DNA of 59,336 bases from Quadrisphaera sp. RL12-1S (GTDB taxonomy: Bacteria; Actinomycetota; Actinomycetes; Actinomycetales; Quadrisphaeraceae): NCBI RefSeq assembly GCF_014270065.1, contig NZ_JACNME010000019.1, forward strand, positions 1-59,336. The letters run 5' to 3'. Positions 24,121-32,211 of the stretch are shown here, in pieces (position 1 is the first letter of the stretch; every line of letters begins with the position of its first letter). A model generated the notes under the pieces. That model was given only the letters and a program-made list of their open reading frames with translations, was not told the origin of the DNA and did not search any database. Both the position numbers and the translations under genes were made by a program.

Positions 24121-26566
24121 GGGTGGACTCCTCGGGACGTCGGGTGGGGGGTCCGTCGGTGTCCGCCTCCTCGGCGGAGCGCACCACGGGGGGAGCGGGG
24201 CGGTTGCGGACGCGGAGCACGGTCCGCACCACTCCGCCGACGAAGACGAGACCGGCGACGGCGGCTGCGACGGCCACGCCGCGGCCCTCCCAGTCGGCGC
24301 GCACGCGCACGCGCAGGTCCTCCGGCTTGCCGATCACCTTCCCCTGAGGGTCGGTGAGGTAGACGGTCACCCACGTGTCACCGCTCGCAGCGGCCCTCAC
24401 GGGGATCTGCGCCTTCCCGTCCGACCCGGGGGCGACGGTCAGCTCCACCGGGTCGCCCGGCACCAGGCGCAGGTTGGCCGACCGCAGGTGCACGAGCACC
24501 GTGGCCGACTGCGGCAGCGCGTTGCGGACGGTGACCGGGAGGTTGACCCGCGAGGAGATGACCGTGGTGGTGCTCCCGCGCACGATCTCCAGGCCGGTGC
24601 CCAGCCGGGTGGCCGTCTGCGCGAGCTGCTCCAGGGCCTGCTGCCACCCCTGCTGGTCGCTGCGCCAGCCGAGGGCGGCAGCGGCCGTCGCGCTGCGCTG
24701 CACCGGCTGCAGCAGCGCCTGCCGGTCCTGCTCCTGGACCACGGGCGCGACCGCCTCGGCGGCCACCACGGCCTTCTCCGCGGCCTGCAGGCCGCTCGCC
24801 GGCAGCGGCGTCCCCGTGGCGCCCGAGTCGGCCTGCGCGGCCCGTCCCTGCTCCACCGACACGACCGGCAGGGCCGACCCGGACGAGAGGAGGTCAGGCA
24901 GCGAGGTGGCCCGGACCCAGGGAGCGCTGCTGACGGGGCCCAGCACCGAGGCCATCACCGACGCGTCCGGGTCCCACCCGCGGGGGAGCGCCAGCACGAC
25001 GCCCCCGCCGTCCACGGCGGACACCGCCGTGTCCGCCAGGAGGCGGGCGGAGGCCTCGGCGGCGTCCACCGAGGAGCCGTCGGAGGCGGCGGACGCGAGC
25101 AGCGCGGACGCGGACGCGTCGACGAGCACGCCCGTGGCGTTCGCGGTGCTGCCGTCGGAGGCCTTGGTCGTCAGGGTGGCGACCGCCGCGCTGGTCCCGT
25201 TCCCCCCCACGGCCCCGGGCACCGACCGCGCGTCCACGAGCACGGCCGGCGCGGGGCCAGGACCGCGGGACTGGCGGGTGGCGGCGGCCGCCTCCACCAC
25301 GAGGTCCTGGGGCGCCACGGCGCTGGGGTCGGCCGGCCACAGCAGGGCCGGCTCGTCGTCGCCCTCCAGGGTGGTGCGCGACTGCGCGACCGCGAGGGCG
25401 AGCAGGTCGCTGGTCCCCGCGGCCGCCGTGGCCACCACGTCGGTGTCGCCCTGGGGGAGCACGGCGGTCTGGCTGCCGGTGCGTGCGCGCAGCAGGTCCA
25501 GCCACGACTGCAGCTCGGGTGAGGTCTCCTCGGCGGTGCCGGTGGTCAGCGCGGGCGCACCGCCCGTCCCGCCGGACGACGTGGGGTCCGAGCCGGCCGT
25601 GCTCGACGAGCTCGTCGTCGTCGTGGACACCGGGGGAGTCGTGGCCCCTCCGGTGGCTGAGGGGGTCGCGGTCGCTCCGCTGCCGGAGCTGCTCCCGGCA
25701 CTGCTGGCACCGCTGGCACCGCTGGGGCTCGCGCCGGCGCTGCTCCCGCTGCCGCTGGGGCTGGCCGAGGAGCCCTGCTGCGCGGGCTGGGCGAACGGAC
25801 CCAGGAGGGCCGGGTCCACCACGAGGCTCGTGGAGGGCAGCGACATGGCCGGGAGCAGGTCCCGCAGCCTCCCCAGCTGGTCCTCCACCTGTTCCTCGGG
25901 GAGCTGCCCGGTGCCGACGTCGGGGGCTCCCGCGGTGACCGGGGCGACGACGGTGAGCGGAGCCGTCGCCTGGGCGCTCGACTGCGGGGCCCACACGAGG
26001 AAGGTGCGCAGCGCGGTGAGCCGCTGCAGCGAGGAGTCGAGGACGTCGATCGTCACCCCGCGCGGCCCGAAGGTGCTCCCCAGGTCCAGCTGGTCGGCCC
26101 GGACGGAGAAGTCGACCTCGGTGCTCTCCCCCGGCGCCAGCGACCGCCCGAGGGGCTGCTCGGCGCCGTCCACCTGGGCGAACCTGTCACCGCTGGACGC
26201 CCCCTGACCGGCGGCCCACGCGTCCAGCGCGGCGCGGCTGGTGAGCACCGGGGAGTTGACGAACAGGCGCGCACGGGCGCCGTCGAGCACAGCGCCGCTG
26301 GTGTTGGTCACCTGCACGCGCACCACGAGCTGCGAGCCGGGGGTGACCGCGCCCGTGCCCAGCTGCTCCAGATCGATGCCGATGCCGCTGGGGCCGACCG
26401 CCGAGGGGATCCCCGTCAGCGCTGCGGACCCGGCCGCGGTGGGGGGAGCGGAGACCGCCGGAGCGGCGAAGGCGACAGGGCCCAGCGCCACCACCGCCGT
26501 CCCGAGCAGGACCGCGAACCGGCGCGGTCCGCGACGGGGGCTGACACCCACCACGTGGTCACCCAC
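24113..26566 (-). CDS. DUF6049 family exported membrane protein
   Basis: An 817-aa protein. A basic N-terminus and hydrophobic stretch (FAVLLGTAVVALGPVAFAAP) form a signal peptide. A large extracellular part includes a Ser/Gly/Thr-rich linker (about residues 250-320). One C-terminal helix (GVAVAAAVAGLVFVGGVV) and a short cytoplasmic tail follow. It is the counterpart of Rv3909, which lies between mutT4 and murJ in Mycobacterium. Function is unknown; the operon position suggests a cell-envelope role with MurJ. GTG 26566 overlaps the NUDIX stop by 8 bp; later GTGs at codons 5 and 6 are alternatives. Confidence 0.82.
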   Translation of the reverse strand: MGDHVVGVSPRRGPRRFAVLLGTAVVALGPVAFAAPAVSAPPTAAGSAALTGIPSAVGPSGIGIDLEQLGTGAVTPGSQLVVRVQVTNTSGAVLDGARARLFVNSPVLTSRAALDAWAAGQGASSGDRFAQVDGAEQPLGRSLAPGESTEVDFSVRADQLDLGSTFGPRGVTIDVLDSSLQRLTALRTFLVWAPQSSAQATAPLTVVAPVTAGAPDVGTGQLPEEQVEDQLGRLRDLLPAMSLPSTSLVVDPALLGPFAQPAQQGSSASPSGSGSSAGASPSGASGASSAGSSSGSGATATPSATGGATTPPVSTTTTSSSSTAGSDPTSSGGTGGAPALTTGTAEETSPELQSWLDLLRARTGSQTAVLPQGDTDVVATAAAGTSDLLALAVAQSRTTLEGDDEPALLWPADPSAVAPQDLVVEAAAATRQSRGPGPAPAVLVDARSVPGAVGGNGTSAAVATLTTKASDGSTANATGVLVDASASALLASAASDGSSVDAAEASARLLADTAVSAVDGGGVVLALPRGWDPDASVMASVLGPVSSAPWVRATSLPDLLSSGSALPVVSVEQGRAAQADSGATGTPLPASGLQAAEKAVVAAEAVAPVVQEQDRQALLQPVQRSATAAAALGWRSDQQGWQQALEQLAQTATRLGTGLEIVRGSTTTVISSRVNLPVTVRNALPQSATVLVHLRSANLRLVPGDPVELTVAPGSDGKAQIPVRAAASGDTWVTVYLTDPQGKVIGKPEDLRVRVRADWEGRGVAVAAAVAGLVFVGGVVRTVLRVRNRPAPPVVRSAEEADTDGPPTRRPEESTRG

Positions 26567-27122
26567 CGCTGGCGAGCAGCTCGGTCGCCGCACGGGCGAT
26601 CCGCCGCTCGTTGGAGAACGCCAGCTTCTGACCGAGCTGGGTGACCGGCACCCACGCCGCCTCGACGGCCTCCGCGTCGGGGTCGCCCTCCACGCTGATC
26701 GCTCCCCCCGTGGCCTCGAGCAGGTAGTGGTGGACCGTCTTGTGGATGCGCCGGCCCTCCGCGGAGAACCAGTAGTCGATGGTGCCGAGCTCCCCCACCA
26801 CCACACCGGTGATGCCGGTCTCCTCGGCCACCTCGCGCACCGCAGCCTCCTGCGGGGTCTCGCTGCCCTCCAGGTGGCCCTTCGGCAGGCACCACTCGAG
26901 GCGGCCGGCGCGGTTCAGGCGCGCGATGAGCGCCGCGCGGGCCTCGCCGGTGGACGTCTCCACCACGATGCCTCCCGCGGACACCTCCTCGACGGTGCGC
27001 CCACCGCCGCGCCACGGGGCGCGGCCACCGCGGTCCGACGGCCGGTCCTGCTGGCGCTCGCCGCCCGGGGCGTCGCCGTGGCGGCGCCGTCCCGGCGTCG
27101 GACGACGATCGCCTGGGGACAT
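26559..27122 (-). CDS. NUDIX hydrolase (MutT4-like)
   Basis: A 187-aa protein with the Nudix box GHLEGSETPQEAAVREVAEETG, matching GX5EX7REUXEEXGU. An Arg-rich N-terminal 45 residues precede the domain. It hydrolyses a nucleoside diphosphate linked to another group; the exact substrate is unknown. The order NUDIX-DUF6049-murJ matches mutT4-Rv3909-Rv3910 of Mycobacterium, with the CCA enzyme divergent. The ATG at 27122 is chosen because it sits at the predicted transcription start. Confidence 0.9.
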   Translation of the reverse strand: MSPGDRRPTPGRRRHGDAPGGERQQDRPSDRGGRAPWRGGGRTVEEVSAGGIVVETSTGEARAALIARLNRAGRLEWCLPKGHLEGSETPQEAAVREVAEETGITGVVVGELGTIDYWFSAEGRRIHKTVHHYLLEATGGAISVEGDPDAEAVEAAWVPVTQLGQKLAFSNERRIARAATELLASGG

Positions 27123-27129
27123 GCGAGCC

Positions 27130-27135
27130 ACTGTA
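27130..27135 (-). promoter_or_regulatory. Candidate -10 for a leaderless NUDIX-DUF6049-murJ mRNA
   Basis: Minus-strand TACAGT at 27135-27130 ends seven bases before the NUDIX ATG (27122). Transcription would then start at about the A of the start codon and give a leaderless mRNA, a common arrangement in actinomycetes. A clear -35 is not seen. Confidence 0.4.
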
Positions 27136-27194
27136 ACTACGGGAGCTCTGGCAGCCTTGACGCTCGTGCCGCGCCTCGCCAGTGGATCCGTGTC

Positions 27195-28724
27195 ATGACC
27201 GACCGCCCGGACGACAGCCCGGACTCCCCCGCCGACGGTGGGCGTCCTGACCGCTCCGACGCCCACCTCGCCGCCGAGCGCCGCGTGCTGGACGAGCTCG
27301 CCCGGGTGGCCCCCGCAGCCGCCGAGCTGGGACGGCGCTTCGCCGCCGCGGGGCACGAGCTCGCGCTCGTCGGCGGTTCAGTGCGCGACGCGCTGCTGGA
27401 CCGGCTGGGCGGCGAGGGGGAGTTCGACCTCGACTTCGCCACCTCCGCACGGCCCGACCAGACCGAGCGGCTGCTGTCCGCCTGGGGCAGTGCCACGTGG
27501 GACGCGGGTCGAGCCTTCGGCACCATCGGCGCGCGGCGCGGGGCCGTCGTGGTGGAGGTGACCACCTACCGCTCGGACGTCTACGACCCGGACAGCCGCA
27601 AGCCCGTCGTCGCGTTCGGTGACACCCTCGACGGCGACCTCTCCCGCCGCGACTTCACCGTCAACGCCATGGCGCTGCGCCTGCCCGACGGCGTCTTCGT
27701 GGACCCCTTCGGCGGCCTCGACGACCTCGCCGCCGGCTACCTGCGCACCCCGGTCGCCGCGGAGCGCTCCTTCGACGACGACCCCCTGCGCATGATGCGC
27801 GCCGCCCGCTTCGCCGCCCAGCTCGGCTTCGACCTCGCCCCCGAGGCGCTCGCGGCGGCTTCGGCCATGGCGGAGCGGCTGGCGATCGTCTCCGCTGAGC
27901 GGGTGCAGGCGGAGCTGGTGAAGCTGATGAGGGCCGCCGACCCCGTGCCCGGCCTGCGGGTGCTCGTCGACGCGGGACTGGCCGCCGTCGTCCTGCCCGA
28001 GCTCCCGGCGCTGCAGCTGGAGGTGGACGAGCACCACCGCCACAAGGACGTCTACGAGCACTCGCTCACGGTGCTGCGCCAGGCGGTCGAGCTGGAGCCG
28101 CGCTACGGGCTCGACGCCGACGGCCCCGACGTGGTGCTGCGGCTGGCGGCGCTGCTGCACGACATCGGCAAGCCCCCCACCCGACGCTTCGAGCCCGGCG
28201 GCGGCGTGAGCTTCCACCACCACGAGGTGGTGGGCGCCAAGATGACCGCTCGCCGCCTCAAGGCGCTGAAGTTCGACAAGGACACCACCAAGCAGGTGGC
28301 CCGCCTGGTGGAGCTGCATCTGCGGTTCCACGGGTACGGCGGGGGGCAGTGGACGGACTCGGCGGTGCGCCGCTACGTCACCGACGCCGGTGCCCTGCTC
28401 CCCCGGCTGCACGCGCTCACGCGCGCCGACTCCACCACGCGGAACAAGCGCCGCGCCGAGCAGCTGCAGCGCACCTACGACGAGCTCGAGGTGCGCATCA
28501 CCGCGCTCCGCGAGCAGGAGCAGCTCGACGCCGTGCGGCCCGAGCTGGACGGCGCCGCCATCATGGCGCTGCTCGGCATCAGGCCCGGGCCGGTCGTGGG
28601 GCGCGCGTACCAGCACATGCTGCAGGTGCGCCTCGACGACGGGCTCCTCGGCGAGGACGCAGCCCGCGCCGAGCTGCTGCGGTGGTGGGCGCAGCAGCCG
28701 GAGTTGCAGGCGCCCGACGCCTGA
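27195..28724 (+). CDS. CCA tRNA nucleotidyltransferase (HD-domain type)
   Basis: Adds or repairs the 3' CCA end of tRNAs. The protein is 509 aa. The head domain shows ALVGGSVRDALLDRLGG and FDLDFATSARP, with the second metal site in RRDFTVNAMALRLPDG. After the neck comes an HD domain (LLHDIGKPPTR and HHHEVVGAKM). The ATG at 27195 follows a TTGACG -35-like element at 27157-27162 and has no Shine-Dalgarno sequence, so it may be leaderless. It is the equivalent of pcnA (Rv3907c), divergent from the NUDIX-murJ operon. Confidence 0.94.
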   Translation: MTDRPDDSPDSPADGGRPDRSDAHLAAERRVLDELARVAPAAAELGRRFAAAGHELALVGGSVRDALLDRLGGEGEFDLDFATSARPDQTERLLSAWGSATWDAGRAFGTIGARRGAVVVEVTTYRSDVYDPDSRKPVVAFGDTLDGDLSRRDFTVNAMALRLPDGVFVDPFGGLDDLAAGYLRTPVAAERSFDDDPLRMMRAARFAAQLGFDLAPEALAAASAMAERLAIVSAERVQAELVKLMRAADPVPGLRVLVDAGLAAVVLPELPALQLEVDEHHRHKDVYEHSLTVLRQAVELEPRYGLDADGPDVVLRLAALLHDIGKPPTRRFEPGGGVSFHHHEVVGAKMTARRLKALKFDKDTTKQVARLVELHLRFHGYGGGQWTDSAVRRYVTDAGALLPRLHALTRADSTTRNKRRAEQLQRTYDELEVRITALREQEQLDAVRPELDGAAIMALLGIRPGPVVGRAYQHMLQVRLDDGLLGEDAARAELLRWWAQQPELQAPDA

Positions 28725-28770
28725 CCCCCTCAGCCGTCATCAGGACGACGACGAGGACGGCTGTCTGACG

Positions 28771-28804
28771 AGGGTCCGGCGTTCCACGCGGAACGCCGGA
28801 CCCT
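28771..28804. terminator. Terminator after the CCA enzyme gene, containing a parS-like palindrome
   Basis: A perfect inverted repeat has 15-bp arms (28771-28785 and 28790-28804) and the loop ACGC. Its centre reads GTTCCACGCGGAAC (28781-28794), one change from GTTCCACGTGGAAC. A second small hairpin follows at 28803-28820. It lies 47 bp after the CCA gene stop and before the hydrolase start. Confidence 0.7.
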
Positions 28805-28829
28805 CGACCGTCGGGTCGAGGATGACCAC

Positions 28830-29687
28830 GTGGTGACGTCGACGACCCAGCGGCCGTGGCTCTCCGCCGAGCCCGACGACGGGCCCCCGACGTGCGGGGT
28901 GCTCCTGCTGTCGGGATCGTCCGGTCGCACGGAGGTCGATCGCGCCCGCCTGCTCGCGCGCCACGGCGCTGCCGTGCTCGCGGCGACCTGCTTCGGCGGT
29001 CCCGGCCAGCCAGCGGAGCTGGACCGGGTGCCGCTCGAGTCCTTCACGCCGGCGCTCGACGCCCTTGCCGCCCGCTGCGAGCGGGTCGTCGTGTGGGGCT
29101 CGTCCAAGGGGGCGGAGGCCGCACTGCTCGTGGCCGCTCTCGACCGCCGCGTCCGCGTCGTGGTGGCTGTGGCGCCGAGCTCGGTGGTGTGGCCCGCTCC
29201 GGGCAGAGCCGGGGGCGGGGCCGAGCAGCTGTCGACCTGGACCGTGGCGGGCGCACCGCTCCCCTTCGTGCCGCTCCTCGACGGATGGCGGCCGTCCGCT
29301 GACGAGACCGCGGACGGCGGCGTCGCCGTGAGGGGCTGGTACGAGGCGAGCCTGCGTGCAGCCGCCCCGGCGGTTCTGGACGCGGCCGCCCTTCCCGCCG
29401 AGCGCACCACCGCTCACGTCGTCCTCGCGGCCGGAGGCGATGACCGCGTATGGCCGGCAGTCCGCTCCGCCGAGCGACTGGCGCAGCGGCGCGACGCCCG
29501 AGGTCTCCTCACCACCACCGTCGTGGAGCGCGGGGCAGGGCACCGCCTGGTGCTGCCGGGTGAGCAGCCGGTGCCTCCGGGTGGAGGCCTCCTCCGGGGC
29601 GGCTCCCCGGCTGCCGACGCCGAGCTGGGACGCCGCCTCTGGGCCGTGCTCGAGCGCGTCCTTCCGCTCAGAGCTCCCCTGCCCTGA
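28830..29687 (+). CDS. Alpha/beta hydrolase, BAAT C-terminal (acyl-CoA thioester hydrolase) type
   Basis: A 285-aa alpha/beta hydrolase. The nucleophile elbow is VVWGSSKGAEAALLVAALD, close to the G-x-S-K-G motif of the BAAT C-terminal family. The likely acid is in AAGGDDRVWPA and the His in GAGHRLVLPGEQPVPPGG. Proteins of this family may hydrolyse acyl-CoA or acyl thioesters; the substrate here is unknown. GTG 28830 has GAGG eight bases upstream; GTG 28833 is an alternative. The N-terminal Ig-like domain of eukaryotic BAAT is absent. Confidence 0.8.
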   Translation: MVTSTTQRPWLSAEPDDGPPTCGVLLLSGSSGRTEVDRARLLARHGAAVLAATCFGGPGQPAELDRVPLESFTPALDALAARCERVVVWGSSKGAEAALLVAALDRRVRVVVAVAPSSVVWPAPGRAGGGAEQLSTWTVAGAPLPFVPLLDGWRPSADETADGGVAVRGWYEASLRAAAPAVLDAAALPAERTTAHVVLAAGGDDRVWPAVRSAERLAQRRDARGLLTTTVVERGAGHRLVLPGEQPVPPGGGLLRGGSPAADAELGRRLWAVLERVLPLRAPLP

Positions 29688-30057
29688 CGGGCTCGGGAGC
29701 CGCCGACACCGCTCGCGCCGTTCCCCGTGGAACGCCGGCAGCGCGCGAGGGCGCCCTGGAACGCCCCGACCCGAGGAACCGACGCTGGGGCAGCGGTCGC
29801 TCAGCGACGGCCAGCGCTTCGGGGAACGGCATCGTCCGGGCGCACGCGATGTTGCTGCCGGGGAGGTGTGACCAGTGCGGCACCAGTCCCGTCGAACCCG
29901 CCGCCGTCAGTCGTCGATGACGCCGGACGGTGACGTGGGGGAGCTTCGGCGCCCTGACGAGGTCGAGCAGCCACAGGTCTGCCGCGCTCGCGGCCGAGGC
30001 GACGCCCTCGGCCTGTGCGGCCTGCCAGACCTGGCGACGGACCTCAGCGATCTCCAC
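29668..30057 (-). pseudogene. Short ORF, possibly a degenerate AbiEi/DUF559-like remnant
   Basis: A 129-codon frame. The first half (QVWQAAQAEGVASAASAADL, then LPHVTVRRHRRL and LPGSNIACAR, ALAVAERPLP) has the look of the N-terminal half of AbiEi/DUF559-like proteins. The last 40 codons are Arg/Ala-rich noise crossing a palindrome at 29721-29734 and overlapping the hydrolase end. The resemblance is from memory of the pattern only. It could be a truncated gene or a real small protein. Confidence 0.35.
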
Positions 30058-30068
30058 ACCGGCAGCGT

Positions 30069-30097
30069 GGATCCACGTCCCACACCGACGTGGATCC
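30069..30097 (-). terminator. Possible terminator after the nucleotidyltransferase gene
   Basis: Perfect 10-bp arms (30069-30078 and 30088-30097, GGATCCACGT and its complement) flank a 9-base loop, 18 bp after the stop at 30115. A single CTGTCCACA lies beside it. No U-run. Confidence 0.4.
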
Positions 30098-30114
30098 TGT
30101 CCACAGGCCAGCGC

Positions 30115-30630
30115 TCAGCCGTCGAGCTCGTACCCGTGGGGCACCGGGAGACCCGCGAGGTCGCACAGCCGCGTCACGTCGTGGCGGTCGACGTCACGAG
30201 GCGGGTAGCCCTGGTGCCACCGCTGCGACCACGCGAGCGACTCGCAGCGGACGACGCGTCCCCCGACCGACCCGCTCCCCTCCAGAGCAGCCCGGGGGAA
30301 GCGGACGCCGCCGATCGCGCTGCCGTGGTGGAGGTCGACGTCGTCCACCGGCTCGACGAGGTGGAGGTCGAGGCGCAGCAGTCCCCCGTCTCCCACGACG
30401 AAGTTCCACGGTCGGTCGCCGGGCCAGGCCGACAGCCTGTCGATCCCCAGCTCGCCCACCGCGACGACGAACGGCTCGAAGGCCTCCGCCGACAGCCACA
30501 GGTCGAGGTCGGAGTGCTCGCGGGTCTGGTGACCGACCAGCGCGTCGACTCCCCACCCGCCGCCCACGACGACAGGCGCCCCGTGCGCATCGAGCGCGTC
30601 GAGCACCCGGACCACCTCGTCAGCCGACAT
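30115..30630 (-). CDS. Nucleotidyltransferase domain protein (ANT(2'')/Lnu-like)
   Basis: A 171-aa protein with the nucleotidyltransferase motif VVVGGGWGVDALVGHQTREH followed by SDLDLWL, which supplies the two metal-binding Asp residues. The second part (RPWNFVVGDGGLLRLDLHLVE) gives the third Asp. This arrangement is typical of the aminoglycoside-2''-adenylyltransferase/lincosamide nucleotidyltransferase family, but chromosomal members often have no known drug substrate, so resistance cannot be claimed. The ATG at 30630 lacks a Shine-Dalgarno sequence; GTG 30654 with GGAAGG upstream is an alternative start. Confidence 0.75.
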   Translation of the reverse strand: MSADEVVRVLDALDAHGAPVVVGGGWGVDALVGHQTREHSDLDLWLSAEAFEPFVVAVGELGIDRLSAWPGDRPWNFVVGDGGLLRLDLHLVEPVDDVDLHHGSAIGGVRFPRAALEGSGSVGGRVVRCESLAWSQRWHQGYPPRDVDRHDVTRLCDLAGLPVPHGYELDG

Positions 30631-30682
30631 GCGCGTGCTGCGTCCCGTGTCCACGCACCGCAGCCTTCCGCTCCGACGACCC

Positions 30683-30716
30683 GCGTTCCACGGGGTTTCC
30701 GTTCCCCGTGGAACGC
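30683..30716. terminator. Terminator after the MFS transporter, containing a parS-like palindrome
   Basis: Perfect 13-bp arms (30683-30695 and 30704-30716) flank an 8-base loop, 14 bp after the MFS stop at 30731. The right arm contains GTTCCCCGTGGAAC (30701-30714), one change from GTTCCACGTGGAAC. Confidence 0.6.
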
Positions 30717-30730
30717 TGCGCCCCGCAGGC

Positions 30731-32098
30731 TCAGCACCCGGCGTGGGGCCGCGCACGGGCCGACACGGCGCTCAGGGCAGCAACGGCCACCCACCACGCC
30801 GCGAGCGCCATGAGGACCGGCACCGAGTAGCCGTCCACGGGGAGCACCAGCGACGCCAGGCCGGCGGCAGCCACCGTGGCCGCGTTGGTCAGCACGTCGT
30901 AGAGGACGAAGACGCGGCCTCGGAACCCGTCGTCCACCCCCGTCTGCACCAGGGTGTCCACCGAGATCTTCACGCTCTGCGCAGTCAGGCCCAGCAGCCC
31001 CGCGGCGACCACGAGCGCCGTCGGGCCCGGCACTGCGACCAGCACCAGCGGCGCCACCGCCGAGGCTGCGGCACCCAGGACGGCCCACCGCTGCGGCCCG
31101 AGCCGCCGGGCGGCCACGGGCGTCAGGCCCGCGGCGAGCGCGAACCCCAGGCCCGACGCCAGCGTCACAGCACCCACGAGCGCCGTGGCGGCGAGCAACC
31201 CGGAGGTGCTCCCCGTGGCACCGGCTGGCGCCACCCCCGCTGGGGAGCTGACGGCCGTCCGCGCGTAGAGCAGCGACAGCACCAGCGCCACGCCGTACCC
31301 GAGGCGGTGGGCGCCGATGAGGAGCAGCGCACGTGCCGCCGTCCGCCGCTCGCGCAGGTGCCGCAGGGCACCGACGAGGTCTCGTTCGGGTCGCGTGTGC
31401 TGGGCGACGTCGTCGTCGCCGGGCCCGAGCGCGTCCTTGCCGATGCGCAGGGCGACCGCTCCCGCGGCGGCGCACAGCAGCACGGTGAGCAGCAGGAGGC
31501 GCGCGTCACCGTCGTCACCCAGCCCGACGACGGGACGGGCGGCCAGCGCCAGCGCCCCTGCCGCCAGCGCGGTGGCGCTGCCCGCGGTCGGCACGACGGC
31601 GTTGGCGGCCACGAGGTCGCGCGCCGGCAGGACCCGCGGCAGGGACGCCGAGAGCGCCGCCAGCAGCAGGCGGTTCACCGACAGGTACGCCAGCGCCACG
31701 ACGAGCACCGCCAGCGGGGGACCGACGACGACGGCGACCGCCGCTCCCAGGGCCAGCGCGGCGCGTGCAGCGGACGCCACGACGAGCACCTGGCGGCGGC
31801 GGAACCTGTCCAGCACGGTGGCCGCCCACGGCCCGACGAGCGTGAAGGGCAGCAGGAGGACCGCCATCGCCCCGGCGATGGCGGCGGGTGACGCGGCGCG
31901 CTCGGGGGAGAGCAGCACGAACGACGCCAGGGCCGCCTGCAGCACGCCGTCGCCCGCCTGCCCCAGCAGCCGCACCCCGACCAGCCGGCGGGCGCCGCGA
32001 GCACGGGCCACAGCGGCTGCCCCGGCCACCAGACCGGACGTCTCGGGGCGGGGCGGCTGACGGCTCGTGCCCCCCGCGGGAGCCGTGTCAGCGCTCAT
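30731..32098 (-). CDS. MFS transporter
   Basis: A 455-aa polytopic membrane protein with about 12 hydrophobic helices. It starts with an Ala/Pro-rich cytoplasmic stretch and ARGARRLVGVRLLGQAGDGV. The MFS loop 2-3 signature is present as WAATVLDRFRRRQVL, and a second signature-like stretch occurs as DGFRGRVFVLYDVLTNAA. The substrate is unknown; the family is used by drug exporters and metabolite exporters alike. The ATG at 32098 has a GAGAGGG-like Shine-Dalgarno sequence. The longer frame upstream is the ino1 antisense frame and is rejected. Confidence 0.85.
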   Translation of the reverse strand: MSADTAPAGGTSRQPPRPETSGLVAGAAAVARARGARRLVGVRLLGQAGDGVLQAALASFVLLSPERAASPAAIAGAMAVLLLPFTLVGPWAATVLDRFRRRQVLVVASAARAALALGAAVAVVVGPPLAVLVVALAYLSVNRLLLAALSASLPRVLPARDLVAANAVVPTAGSATALAAGALALAARPVVGLGDDGDARLLLLTVLLCAAAGAVALRIGKDALGPGDDDVAQHTRPERDLVGALRHLRERRTAARALLLIGAHRLGYGVALVLSLLYARTAVSSPAGVAPAGATGSTSGLLAATALVGAVTLASGLGFALAAGLTPVAARRLGPQRWAVLGAAASAVAPLVLVAVPGPTALVVAAGLLGLTAQSVKISVDTLVQTGVDDGFRGRVFVLYDVLTNAATVAAAGLASLVLPVDGYSVPVLMALAAWWVAVAALSAVSARARPHAGC

Positions 32099-32152
32099 GT
32101 CCCCACCCTCTCGGATCCGGCGCCGACGGGTCGACGGGTTCCACGTCGAACG

Positions 32153-32189
32153 CCAGAGGCCCGGACCCCCACGGGGTCCGGGCCTCTGG
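32153..32189. terminator. Terminator after ino1
   Basis: Perfect 17-bp arms (32153-32169 and 32173-32189) flank the loop CAC, 22 bp after the ino1 stop (32212). A parS-like palindrome GTTCCACGTCGAAC (32138-32151) lies directly beside it. Confidence 0.8.
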
Positions 32190-32211
32190 TCTGCCGTCAG
32201 CGGGCGGTGCG

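Noticed and set aside
30115..30630. Antibiotic resistance gene
   Set aside because: The fold matches drug nucleotidyltransferases, but residue motifs alone cannot show a drug substrate and the gene is chromosomal with no resistance context.
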